A stretch of 64,000 nucleotides of DNA from CAZYSK01 sp964649415 (GTDB lineage Bacteria; Chloroflexota; Anaerolineae; B4-G1), in the NCBI GenBank assembly GCA_964649415.1, contig CAZYSK010000004.1, positions 62,001 through 126,000 on the forward strand. Direction: 5' to 3'. The notes under the pieces are model-generated. The model was not told the origin of the DNA, searched no databases, and worked only from the letters and a program-made list of their open reading frames with translations. Every line of letters begins with the position of its first letter. Within the stretch, counting starts at the first letter, position 1. Positions 25,204 through 33,755 of this stretch are shown here, in pieces. The translations under genes and the position numbers were made by a program.

Positions 25204-26814
25204 ATGCCTCCCTTCCGAATTCCTAAGTCACTTCTTGCAGTTCTGGCGGCGCTCGTCCTCCTGGCATACGTCGGCTACCTGGTCGTGTACGTCGTGTATG
25301 CGGTTGAGCTCTTTCAATGGCCTTTCGACTACGATCAGGGGGAGGGCTTTGAATTGTACGACGCCGTGCTGTATAGCCGTGGCGAGTGGCCGTACCGGGA
25401 CAATGCGACCTACCCGTTCTACGCTTCCAACTACCCGCCGCTGTTCCATCTGCTCATTGTGCCGCTGTTGCCTGTCTTCGGCTCGCAACTGATCGCCGGC
25501 AGGCTGGTCTCCTTCGCTGCGACACTCGTCACCGGCGCGACGATCTTCGTGCTCGTGCGCCGCAAGGCCGGTGGGTGGTTCATTCCCCTCGTCTCTGGGT
25601 TGGCCTATCTGGCCTCCAACTACGTATATCAGATCGGCCCACTGTGTCGGATGCACATGACGATGGTGATGTTCGAGGCATTGGCCATCGCCTTCGTCTC
25701 CGAGTTCGAAGACCCCCGGCACGGCACGCGCAATCTCTTGCTCGGCTTGCTAATGCTTGTCTGCGCCGGATACACGAAACAGATGGCTGTGTTCACCGTC
25801 GCCGCAGCCCTGTTCTACGTCTTTCTGCGCGACGTCAAGCGGGCGCTCGTCGCCGGTGTAGTGCTGGCCGCCGTCGCGGGTTTGATCTTCTGGCTTCTGA
25901 ACGTCGCGACCGGGGGACAGTGGTGGATCAACGTCATCCAGGCCAACGTCAACGAGTTTGACTATCGCCAGACGGTCTTCCTCTTCGGGCAGTGGTTCCG
26001 CCTGCACACCGTCTTCATACTGCTGGCTGCGGCGTACTTGATCTACGAGCTGTTCTGGGATCGGCTGTCGGCCTATTCGCTGTGGTTCTTCTTCTCGTTG
26101 GGGGCTGGTGCGTTGAGCGGCAAGTGGGGTGCGGGCTTCGGCTACTTCACCACCGCTGTGGCTGCCGCTTGCTTGGCCTCTGGTCTGGCGTTGGGCCGCC
26201 TCTTGAAGGCGAGTTCCGCATCGCAGCGTGTGCGCAGCAGGCCGTGGGCCACGGGCCACGCGCTCCTTCCGCTCCTCATCCCGTTGCTCTACCTCCTGCA
26301 GGCGCCGCGTATGCTCCATATGCCTACTTCTGGCCCGGTTTTCGGCCCGCTGGCGCGCGCATTTGGGGTCTCCGGTGAGCTGGTTGAGGGCGACTGTGCG
26401 ACCTTCCAGTACTACGACGCGATGGGGTATACGCAACTGGGGCATTTGCTCGTAGCCGATGACTACGCCGCTGGCGAGGAGATCCTCAACTACGTCCGCA
26501 CGTCGGATGGTCCTGTCCTCAGCGAGGAGGCTATGTTCAGCCTGCTGGCCGGGGAGCCTGTCGTCACCAATCCGACACAGTTGCTTAATCTCTACAACAA
26601 CGGCCTGCTGGATACAGCGGAGATCGTAGACCGCATCAACCGACAGGAGTTCGGCCTGGTGATCTTCCGGGCTCAGTTCTATCCGCCCCCGGTGCTGAAC
26701 GCCATCGGGCAGAACTACCAGCCTGTGGAGCACCTATGTATGAACGGGTTCTACTACCACGTTCTGTGGCCACGTCGCCGGTTTGCCGGCATCTCGGGTC
26801 TGTCGGGTGAATGA
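25204..26814 (+). CDS. GT-C type membrane glycosyltransferase (PMT/ArnT-like)
   Basis: 536 residues with about 10-11 membrane helices. After the first helix comes an acidic loop, DYDQGEGFELYDA, which matches the position of the catalytic D-x-D/E loop of GT-C enzymes using polyprenyl-phosphate sugars. SNYPPLFHL follows, another loop typical of the PMT/ArnT superfamily. It probably transfers a sugar to a protein or glycan on the outer face of the membrane. The acceptor is unknown. A gene with similar layout follows at 27452, with a zinc-ribbon protein between them. Confidence 0.75.
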   Translation: MPPFRIPKSLLAVLAALVLLAYVGYLVVYVVYAVELFQWPFDYDQGEGFELYDAVLYSRGEWPYRDNATYPFYASNYPPLFHLLIVPLLPVFGSQLIAGRLVSFAATLVTGATIFVLVRRKAGGWFIPLVSGLAYLASNYVYQIGPLCRMHMTMVMFEALAIAFVSEFEDPRHGTRNLLLGLLMLVCAGYTKQMAVFTVAAALFYVFLRDVKRALVAGVVLAAVAGLIFWLLNVATGGQWWINVIQANVNEFDYRQTVFLFGQWFRLHTVFILLAAAYLIYELFWDRLSAYSLWFFFSLGAGALSGKWGAGFGYFTTAVAAACLASGLALGRLLKASSASQRVRSRPWATGHALLPLLIPLLYLLQAPRMLHMPTSGPVFGPLARAFGVSGELVEGDCATFQYYDAMGYTQLGHLLVADDYAAGEEILNYVRTSDGPVLSEEAMFSLLAGEPVVTNPTQLLNLYNNGLLDTAEIVDRINRQEFGLVIFRAQFYPPPVLNAIGQNYQPVEHLCMNGFYYHVLWPRRRFAGISGLSGE

Positions 26815-26962
26815 TCTGGCCTGAGGACCCCGATAAATCCGGGCGTCCGATGGATGGCTGCCCGACCAAGCCTGGGGCTATGGCGAGGTGAACCGAGATG
26901 TGCGAGCAAGGATGCTGCGGATTGTTCCAATCCGAGCGGTCCAACCAAGGCAGGTGATTGAG

Positions 26963-27439
26963 ATGAAGGGGAATACACGTGCGGGGCTATGCCCAATCTG
27001 CGGAGCGCCCTGCGGGCCGGACGATCTTCGATGCTCCTCCTGTGGGACGGATCTGCTGCGCAAGTGTCCTGCCTGCGGTGCGCTGAATCCGTCGGACGCG
27101 CGCCAGTGCATAGCGTGTGGGCAGGAGCTTGAGATCTTGGACTCCCTCTTTGCCCGCATCACAGGCTCGCGGGCGGATTGGCTGCGCGAGGCACGCGAGG
27201 AATCGGAGGCGATCAAGTCACAGGAAGAGGAGGCTTCGCAGTCCAGGCTGGCGGATATGTGGGCTGTTGAGGAACGCCGGCGCGAGGCTCTGGCGCAGGC
27301 GCGAGCCGAGCGAGACCGGCAGCAGCGTATCCTCGTCACAGTTGCGGTCTCCATTTTCGCCCTGATTCTCCTTGGCCTACTCGTCGCGCTGGTGGTCACG
27401 GTCGGCCGGATGCTCACCCCGTATGGCTTGCCCTTCTGA
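26963..27439 (+). CDS. Zinc-ribbon protein with C-terminal membrane helix
   Basis: 158 residues. Three C-x2-C pairs (CPICGAPC, CSSCG, CPACG) and CIACG make two zinc ribbons in residues ~10-55. A long charged helix follows (about 75-120, REAREESEAIKSQEEEASQS), likely coiled coil, then one transmembrane helix near the end (VTVAVSIFALILLGLLVALVVTV). The ATG at 26963 with AGGTGAT upstream is preferred to a GTG 25 codons earlier. A tail-anchored cytoplasmic sensor or scaffold is a reasonable guess; no family function is known. It is 12 bp before the next gene. Confidence 0.72.
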   Translation: MKGNTRAGLCPICGAPCGPDDLRCSSCGTDLLRKCPACGALNPSDARQCIACGQELEILDSLFARITGSRADWLREAREESEAIKSQEEEASQSRLADMWAVEERRREALAQARAERDRQQRILVTVAVSIFALILLGLLVALVVTVGRMLTPYGLPF

Positions 27440-27451
27440 AGGGAACCCGTC

Positions 27452-28900
27452 TTGAGACCCCGGCGGACGACATCCCCGCTGCACCGCGTGTGGCTCTCCC
27501 GTACGCTGTGCGTGTTCGTCGCGTGTCTTGTCCTCTACGGGGTGACCGCTGGCGTCTCGTTGGGCCGCCATTCGCTGGCTCCCCACTTCATTTACCTGGC
27601 TGAGTCACTGCTCCGTGGTCGCCTCGACCTGATCCACGTCCCCGCTCCGCCGTACGACTTGACAGGTTTCGAGGGGCGCTGGTACGTCTCGTTTCCACCG
27701 CTCCCCGCGCTGCTGATGTTGCCGGCAGTTGCGATCCGTGGCCTGGACGTCTCAGACATCGCCTTCAGTGTCGTTCTGGGCGCACTGGGCGTGTCGCTCT
27801 TCTACGCGGTGCTTGTGCGACAGGAGGCGGGGGGATGGGGAGGATGCAGCCAGCCAAGTGCGAGGGTCTGGCTGTGCGTGCTTCTGGGTTTGGGAACCCC
27901 GCTGTGGTACTGTGCAGCCCTGGGTTCTGTGTGGTACACGGCCCACGTCGCAGCTGTCGTCTGCTTGTGCCTGTACGCGCGGGAGGTTATGGGACGCAAC
28001 CGGCCCGCTCTGGCCGGGTTCTGGCTGGGAATGGGGTTTCTGGCCCGTGCCCCCGTGCTGTTGGCCTTTCCGCTGAGCGTGGTCCCCGGCCTCCGAAGTG
28101 CCCGGGGGCGTCGGGAAACTGTGCGCTTCTTGCTCTCATTTGCTCTAGGTGTGGCGCCGGCATTGCTGGGACAGATGGCCTACAACTGGGCTCGCTTTGA
28201 CCATCCCCTGGAATTCGGCTATCGCTGGATGAACAGCCCTGGTATGCTGCTCGAACGCCAGGCGACGTGGGGACAGTTCAGCCTCCATTTCTTGCCGGAG
28301 AATCTGTACACACTGCTTATCCGGCCTCCGCTTGTTTCGTTTCATCCCATACGCGTTGAGCCCGACCCATGGGGGATGGGGCTTCTCTTCACCTGCCCGG
28401 CGCTTCTGCTGGCGTTGCCGTGGGAGGGCGTCGCTCGGTCCCTGCGGCGCTTCTCAGCGCGTGCAAGGGAGTACCATGGAGGGGAGAAATACACGATGAA
28501 GAGCTGCCCCCCCGAGGTCCACGCGGCCCCGCCGGAGCTGTCGTGCACCGGCAAGAGCGAGCGAGGATGCTCGCGATCCCAAACGGCGGAGGCGCGCGCG
28601 CTGCGGCTTGGGCTGTTGCTCTCTATCGCGCTCGTGATGTTGCCTTCGCTGCTGTATTTCAACACGGGGTCCTATCAGTTCGGGTATCGCTTCGCTTTGG
28701 ATTGGATACCGCTGGGCGCGCTGTGGATTGCGCTGAAGGCGGGCAGTCGGTTGCCCTGGTGGGGCAGGGTGCTCGTCGTCGCTGGCGTATTGACGCACCT
28801 TTGGGGCGTTTTGTGGATGTACCCCAACTTCAACGGCCAGCCCTGGTACGCTCAATATGCCCACTTGCTACAGCCGCTTGTAGGGATGATAGGGCGCTGA
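27452..28900 (+). CDS. Polytopic membrane protein, probable GT-C glycosyltransferase
   Basis: 482 residues starting at TTG 27452, right after GAAGGGA and 12 bases after the previous stop. It has about 9-10 membrane helices. The first periplasmic loop has SLLRGRLDLIHVPAPPYDLT and YVSFPPLPALLMLP, the P-P-L-P/F pattern seen in mannosyltransferase-like GT39/GT83 relatives. A soluble, low-complexity insertion (about residues 330-380, with several Cys) splits the last helices and is odd. Substrate unknown. It probably works with the GT-C protein encoded at 25204. Confidence 0.68.
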   Translation: MRPRRTTSPLHRVWLSRTLCVFVACLVLYGVTAGVSLGRHSLAPHFIYLAESLLRGRLDLIHVPAPPYDLTGFEGRWYVSFPPLPALLMLPAVAIRGLDVSDIAFSVVLGALGVSLFYAVLVRQEAGGWGGCSQPSARVWLCVLLGLGTPLWYCAALGSVWYTAHVAAVVCLCLYAREVMGRNRPALAGFWLGMGFLARAPVLLAFPLSVVPGLRSARGRRETVRFLLSFALGVAPALLGQMAYNWARFDHPLEFGYRWMNSPGMLLERQATWGQFSLHFLPENLYTLLIRPPLVSFHPIRVEPDPWGMGLLFTCPALLLALPWEGVARSLRRFSARAREYHGGEKYTMKSCPPEVHAAPPELSCTGKSERGCSRSQTAEARALRLGLLLSIALVMLPSLLYFNTGSYQFGYRFALDWIPLGALWIALKAGSRLPWWGRVLVVAGVLTHLWGVLWMYPNFNGQPWYAQYAHLLQPLVGMIGR

Positions 28901-28905
28901 CTAAT

Positions 28906-28933
28906 TGACGTTGCCCGACGATAGGTCTATAAT
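28906..28933 (+). promoter_or_regulatory. Consensus promoter of the degV-like gene
   Basis: TTGACG, 16 bp, TATAAT. The predicted start near 28940 gives a leader of about 25 nt. It begins six bases after the preceding stop. Confidence 0.85.
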
Positions 28934-28964
28934 GGCAACAAGCTACAGAAAGGTAGGTCCTGGC

Positions 28965-29816
28965 ATGATCGGCGTTCTCACAGACACAAGTGCTAGCATC
29001 CCAGAGAGAATGGTCCGCGAGTTGGGGATTGAGCTGGTACCGTACTATATCCATCGCGGGCTGGAAACGCTGCGCGACATGGTGGACGTCAAGCCGGCAG
29101 AGTTCGCGGATTGGTTGAGGGGAGCGGCCAAGCTGCCCACGACGTCTAACCCCGGCCCTGGTGACTATCTGCTGGGCCTGCGGCGTCTCGCCGGGCGCGT
29201 CAAGGCAATCGTCGTGCTCACCATGACTTCGAAAGGGAGCGGTGCATACCAGGCTTGCCTCGCTGCCGTGGACCTGTTCCAGCAGCAGTCTCCCGACGTT
29301 CGGGTGGAGGTGGTCGATACACTCCAAGTGGCCATGTCACAGGGGTGGGCTGCCATCGAAGCCGCCAGGGCGGCATTGGCCGGGCTCAATCTGGACGCCG
29401 TCGTCCGCAGAGCCCGCGACGTAGCCGATAGAGGCGTGATGATCCAGACCGCTGACACGTTGCGCTATCTGTACATGGGGGGGCGCATCGGCATGGCCAA
29501 GCACTTGGTCGGCTCGCTTCTGCGCATCAAGCCCTTGATTGGGATGCAGGATGGGGTCATCGTCGCGCTGGGGACGGCCCGCGGCCGTAACAAAGCCTAT
29601 TCTCGGATGGCCGACTTGATCCAACAGCGGGTTGGGGAGGGGGCGCGCATCAAGGTCGCCTTCACCCACGCGGCTGCGTATGATCAGTTGCAGCGCCTGA
29701 GAGAGATCACCGCGTCCCGCTTCGAGTGTGTGGAGACCATCGTGACCGATCTATCCCCCGCTCTCATCGTCCACTCAGGACCCGGGACGGTAGGGGTCAG
29801 CTTCGTCCCGGCGTAG
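28965..29816 (+). CDS. DegV family fatty-acid-binding protein
   Basis: 283 residues. The start is MIGVLTDTSASIPERM (D-S/T-x-S-x-L/I-P pattern), with LPTTSNPGPGDYL (T-S-x-P lipid-head contact) and TMTSKGSGAYQAC. The second domain has LRYLYMGGRIGMAKHLVGSLLRIKPLI (G-R-I/L-G...L...K-P-I). This fits DegV/FakB proteins, which hold a fatty acid for the FakA kinase; no fakA is in the window. The ATG at 28965 has AAGGTAGG seven bases upstream and lies just downstream of a near-perfect promoter. Confidence 0.9.
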   Translation: MIGVLTDTSASIPERMVRELGIELVPYYIHRGLETLRDMVDVKPAEFADWLRGAAKLPTTSNPGPGDYLLGLRRLAGRVKAIVVLTMTSKGSGAYQACLAAVDLFQQQSPDVRVEVVDTLQVAMSQGWAAIEAARAALAGLNLDAVVRRARDVADRGVMIQTADTLRYLYMGGRIGMAKHLVGSLLRIKPLIGMQDGVIVALGTARGRNKAYSRMADLIQQRVGEGARIKVAFTHAAAYDQLQRLREITASRFECVETIVTDLSPALIVHSGPGTVGVSFVPA

Positions 29817-29850
29817 TTGTCTGGCGCGAGAATTCTCCCGGGTTTCGCAG

Positions 29851-32373
29851 TCACGCGACGTCTTCCGCGTTGGCGTCGCCCCTGCGAGCCTGGCTGACAG
29901 TCTCCTTGATCTTCTCCTCACCTGAGCCGCCCTCGGTGGCCTGCCGCTCGAAACTCAGGCCATCCTCTCCGGCGTCCACGATGACCAGGTCGTTCCGCTC
30001 GAAATCACCACGCAGCAACTGGACACTCAGCGGGCTTTCCACGTGCCGTTGCAGGGCGCGGCGCAGCGGTCGAGCCCCGAACTGCGGGTCGAATCCCTCT
30101 CGGGCCAGCCATTGGCGGGCTTTGGGAGTCAGTTCTACCTCCAGCCCTTGTTCCGCCATTCGGTCGGCGATCTCGCTCATCTGCAGACCCACGATTTGCT
30201 CCACATCCTCGACCGTGAGATCGTTGAATATGATGATCTCGTCGACGCGGTTGAGGAACTCAGGCCGGAAGGTTTTCTTCAACGCCTTCTCAATCTCGCG
30301 TTGGTTCTCATCCATACTATTGCCGTTCTCGCCGGCCCGCATGAAGCCCAATGTGCCACCCTTGCGCACGTATTCGGTTCCCACGTTCGATGTCATGATC
30401 ACGACTGTGTTCCGAAAGTCCACAGTGCGCCCCTGTCCATCGGTCAGTCGTCCGTCGTCCAGAATCTGTAGCAGTGCGTTCCACACGTCCGGATGGGCTT
30501 TCTCGATCTCATCGAACAAGATGACCCGGTAGGGACGTCGTCGCACCGCCTCGGTCAACTGACCGCCCTGCTCGTAGCCGACGTAGCCAGGTGGCGCGCC
30601 GAAGAGTCGACTGACTGTGTGGTGCTCCCGATACTCGCTCATGTCAATGCGCAAGAGGGCATCCTCGTCGTCGAAAAGAAACCATGCCAGCGCCTTGCAC
30701 AGCTCGGTCTTGCCCACGCCTGAGGAGCCCAGGAAGATGAAGCTCCCAACGGGACGTGTCGGGTCCTTGAGGCCTGATCGGGCACGGCGGATGGCATCGG
30801 ATACGGCGGCAACTGCCTCATCCTGCCCGATGATGCGCTGGTGCAGGGCCTCCTCCATACGCAGCAGTTTCTCTGCTTCCGTCTCCAGCATCTGCGCGAC
30901 CGGGATACCGGTCCAACTGGCCACGACATCGGCGATGTCCTGCTCCTCGATGGTCTCGTCGAGTTGGTGTTCTTGCTGCCAGATCTCGCGGTGAAGGTTG
31001 AACTCCGCCTGGAGATTGATGCGCTCTGTCTTGAGCTCCGCCGCTCGCTTGTAGTCTTCCAGTGCGCTGGCGGCCTCTATCTCGGTCTGGAGCCGTTGCA
31101 GTTCTGACTGCTCATCCTTCAATCCGGGCGGCAGTGTATAGAGCGCGACTCGCAGCTTAGCCGCTGCCTCGTCCATCAGGTCAATCGCCTTGTCGGGCAG
31201 GTGGCGGTCCGTGACGTAGCGATGTGAGAGGCGCGCCGCAGCCACGATGGCCTCGTCGGAGATGCTTACCTTGTGATGAGCTTCGTACCGGTCGCGCAAC
31301 CCCTGCAGCATCTTGATGGTCTCGTCGACGGTCGGTTCCTCGACAAACACCGGGGCAAAGCGGCGCTCCAGTGCGCCGTCGCGCTCGATGTACTGGCGGT
31401 ACTCGTCAAGCGTCGTCGCTCCGATGCACTGCAGTTCGCCCCGGGCCAGCGCGGGTTTCATCATGCTGGACGCGTCGAGCGCCCCCATGCCAGATCCTGC
31501 GCCGACGACGTTGTGGAGTTCGTCAATGAACAGGATGATCTCGCCTTCCGAGCGTTGGATCTCGTTGATGGCGCCCTTTAACCGTTCCTCGAACTCCCCG
31601 CGAAAGCGAGAGCCGGCGACCATTGCGGCCAGATCGAGTTGCACGACCCGTTTGCCCATCAGTATCTCCGGCACGTCGTCGTTGGCGATTTTCTGGGCCA
31701 GGCCCTCCACGATCGCGGTCTTTCCTACCCCTGCCTCTCCGATGAGGACAGGGTTGTTCTTCGTGCGGCGGCACAGAATCTGGATCACGCGCAGGATTTC
31801 GCCGTCCCGTCCGATCACCGGGTCCAGTTTGGCCTCACGCGCCATCTTCGTCAGGTCGCGAGAGTACTTTTCCAGGGTGCGGTACCGCGTCTCAGCCCGC
31901 CGATCGGTCACGCGTTGCCCCCCGCGGACTTTCTTGATCGCGTCGTAGATGCGCTCTTTTGTCACGCCGCTCTCGCGCAGGATGCGGGCCACAGGGGTGC
32001 TGCGTTCACCGGCGATGGCCAGAAAGATGTGCTCCGTTGATATGTAGTCGTCCTTGAGCCGGTTTGCCTCGTCATTGGCTAGATCGAGCACGCGCTTCAC
32101 CCTTGGGGTGATGAAAACCTGGCCCACGCCGCCGCCGCCGTAGATGCCGGCCTTGGGACTGGCCCGCAGAACGTCGTCCAGGCGCTGTTGTATCTGCTCC
32201 ACATCCACGCCGAGCTGCTCTAGAATCTGTGGAATCACCCCCTCCGGCTGTTCCAGCAGCGCCAGCAGGAGGTGCTCAACGTCAATCTGTGTGTGTCCGT
32301 AGCGCGACATCGCCTCGACTGCTCGTTGGGCGGCGTCCTGTGCGCGCTCGGTAAACCGGTCTAGTCTCATCAT
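29851..32373 (-). CDS. clpC: ClpC-type AAA+ unfoldase
   Basis: 840 residues. Clp-N double repeat (about 1-150), AAA1 with Walker A GEAGVGKT and Walker B ILFIDELHNV, then a short middle domain with a UVR-like pattern (LEDYKRAAELKTERINLQAE), and AAA2 with GSSGVGKT and RVILFDEIEKAHPD. A ClpB-type D2 C-domain follows with GARPLRRALQRHVESPLS. The short middle domain points to ClpC/ClpA rather than ClpB. A clear ClpP-docking loop could not be assigned by eye. The C-terminal tail (GGSGEEKIKETVSQARRG) is extended. It has its own promoter (32562-32590) with a leader of about 180 nt. Confidence 0.92.
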   Translation of the reverse strand: MMRLDRFTERAQDAAQRAVEAMSRYGHTQIDVEHLLLALLEQPEGVIPQILEQLGVDVEQIQQRLDDVLRASPKAGIYGGGGVGQVFITPRVKRVLDLANDEANRLKDDYISTEHIFLAIAGERSTPVARILRESGVTKERIYDAIKKVRGGQRVTDRRAETRYRTLEKYSRDLTKMAREAKLDPVIGRDGEILRVIQILCRRTKNNPVLIGEAGVGKTAIVEGLAQKIANDDVPEILMGKRVVQLDLAAMVAGSRFRGEFEERLKGAINEIQRSEGEIILFIDELHNVVGAGSGMGALDASSMMKPALARGELQCIGATTLDEYRQYIERDGALERRFAPVFVEEPTVDETIKMLQGLRDRYEAHHKVSISDEAIVAAARLSHRYVTDRHLPDKAIDLMDEAAAKLRVALYTLPPGLKDEQSELQRLQTEIEAASALEDYKRAAELKTERINLQAEFNLHREIWQQEHQLDETIEEQDIADVVASWTGIPVAQMLETEAEKLLRMEEALHQRIIGQDEAVAAVSDAIRRARSGLKDPTRPVGSFIFLGSSGVGKTELCKALAWFLFDDEDALLRIDMSEYREHHTVSRLFGAPPGYVGYEQGGQLTEAVRRRPYRVILFDEIEKAHPDVWNALLQILDDGRLTDGQGRTVDFRNTVVIMTSNVGTEYVRKGGTLGFMRAGENGNSMDENQREIEKALKKTFRPEFLNRVDEIIIFNDLTVEDVEQIVGLQMSEIADRMAEQGLEVELTPKARQWLAREGFDPQFGARPLRRALQRHVESPLSVQLLRGDFERNDLVIVDAGEDGLSFERQATEGGSGEEKIKETVSQARRGDANAEDVA

Positions 32374-32561
32374 TGGTCCGATACTCTCCTAAACGTTACC
32401 CCATAGCCGTCAGGCGGGGTAGTCTGTCTGATTGTTGCTGATTGGGTCTTGGTATGAGAATATGATACAACGCAGGTGATGATCGCCCTGAGTGCCCGAG
32501 CAGGGTTTGCCTGGATCTGGCCGGGCGGCTGCCTTGTCATCGATGAGGCTCTGCCAGGACG

Positions 32562-32590
32562 ATTATACCGCACATTCTGTGACCAGACAA
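32562..32590 (-). promoter_or_regulatory. Promoter of the clpC-like gene
   Basis: Minus strand: TTGTCT, 17 bp, TATAAT (preceded by CGG). Confidence 0.75.
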
Positions 32591-32619
32591 AAACGGTTTG
32601 TTCTGTGTCATTCAAGACT

Positions 32620-32662
32620 GTAACAAAATCTTAACCCAACAAACGGCAAAATGCTGTATAAT
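32620..32662 (+). promoter_or_regulatory. Candidate activator box and -10 of the LGFP-repeat gene
   Basis: GTAAC (32620) and TTAAC (32631) are exactly 11 bp apart and lie about 21 bp before TATAAT (32657-32662). There is no normal -35. The layout resembles OmpR/PhoB-type activated promoters. Confidence 0.5.
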
Positions 32663-32714
32663 AATAGGAACACAGGTTGGGGCATTAGGCCGATAACAGC
32701 GAGGAACGGCAGTA

Positions 32715-33713
32715 ATGAGAAACGGAAAATACCCTTTGATCGTCGCTATGATGGCTGCCACGTTGGTCAGCAGCGTATCGGCCACCCCCTTGAAAGCCCC
32801 AGGCACGAACTGCAAGTACTTCGCCGAGACAGGCCACTACGTGTGTGACGAGTTCCTCGACTTCTACGAGACACGGGGCGATCTTGAGATCTTCGGCTAT
32901 CCCCTCACGGAAAGATTCCACGACGACGAACTGGATCTGGATGTGCAGTACTTCCAGCGCGCCAGGATGGAGTTGCATCAGCTGGGCTCGGATTCCTATC
33001 AAGTGAAGCTTGGATCGCTGGTTGACGAACTAGGCTACGATTTCTCTGCTGTAGACCCGAGCCAGCTCCGCGCCCTCAACGCCAGTGCCCAGCGCTACTT
33101 CCCGGAGGCCGGTCATACCGTCTCCTACGCGTTTCTCGACTTCTTCCTCGAACACGGCGGCTTGGAGATATTCGGCTATCCTCGCTCCGAGATGACGATT
33201 GGCGATGGCTACGTCGTCCAATACTTTCAACGGGTGCGGATGGAATGGCATCCTGAGGCTTTTCCGAGCCCGCAGGTGCGCTTGACCAACCTGGGAGAGA
33301 CCTACATCGAGCGTTTCGGTGTCCCACGGGACTATGATCGACCAGTCAACCCTACAGGACGCATAGCGGAGGACGCCGTTTCGGCCTCGCCCTCGGAGGA
33401 ACGCGTCACGCAGATTGCCGCCGACGCGTCGGTGCGCCACATCATCAGTGCTCAGGAAGGCCTTCAGACCGTCTTCGTCTACGTGACTGACCAAAAGGGC
33501 CAGCCGGTCGAGGGTGCCTTCGTCGAGATGGCTGTCCGCAATCAACAGGATGTACGGCGCTACGAGTTTGCCCCCACCGACGAAAGCGGATTCACGCGTC
33601 ACAGTTTTGACATCTTTCCCGCATTCCCAGGACGCAAGGTGCTCATCGATGTGACTGTATCGTACGCCAATCTGACAACGACGGCGCAGGCTTTCTTCCT
33701 GTCTTGGTGGTAG
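32715..33713 (+). CDS. Secreted protein with two LGFP-like repeats and an Ig-like tail
   Basis: 332 residues with a short signal peptide (YPLIVAMMAATLVSSVSA). Two units of about 80 residues (about 30-110 and 125-205) follow the plan YFAETGHYVCDEFLDFYE, LEIFGYPLTE, VQYFQRARMELH and a closing K-L-G. This motif set is common in Chloroflexota secreted proteins and is LGFP-like, thought to contact the cell wall. Residues ~240-332 look like a CarboxypepD-reg/Ig-like beta sandwich (YVTDQKGQPVEGAFVEMAV). It lies between two Clp genes pointing the other way, so function is not clear from context. Confidence 0.82.
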   Translation: MRNGKYPLIVAMMAATLVSSVSATPLKAPGTNCKYFAETGHYVCDEFLDFYETRGDLEIFGYPLTERFHDDELDLDVQYFQRARMELHQLGSDSYQVKLGSLVDELGYDFSAVDPSQLRALNASAQRYFPEAGHTVSYAFLDFFLEHGGLEIFGYPRSEMTIGDGYVVQYFQRVRMEWHPEAFPSPQVRLTNLGETYIERFGVPRDYDRPVNPTGRIAEDAVSASPSEERVTQIAADASVRHIISAQEGLQTVFVYVTDQKGQPVEGAFVEMAVRNQQDVRRYEFAPTDESGFTRHSFDIFPAFPGRKVLIDVTVSYANLTTTAQAFFLSWW

Positions 33714-33755
33714 GGCCGGTTGAGGCCGGCGGCTGCAAACCTCTGAGATCCCGCT

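Larger units (their letters stand above)
32374..32714. other. Divergent promoter region clpC-like / LGFP gene
   Basis: No gene. It contains the minus-strand promoter at 32562-32590 and a plus-strand -10 (32657-32662) with an 11-bp-phased GTAAC/TTAAC pair upstream (32620-32635). The rest is the leader of the clpC-like gene; I see no further structure in it. Confidence 0.6.
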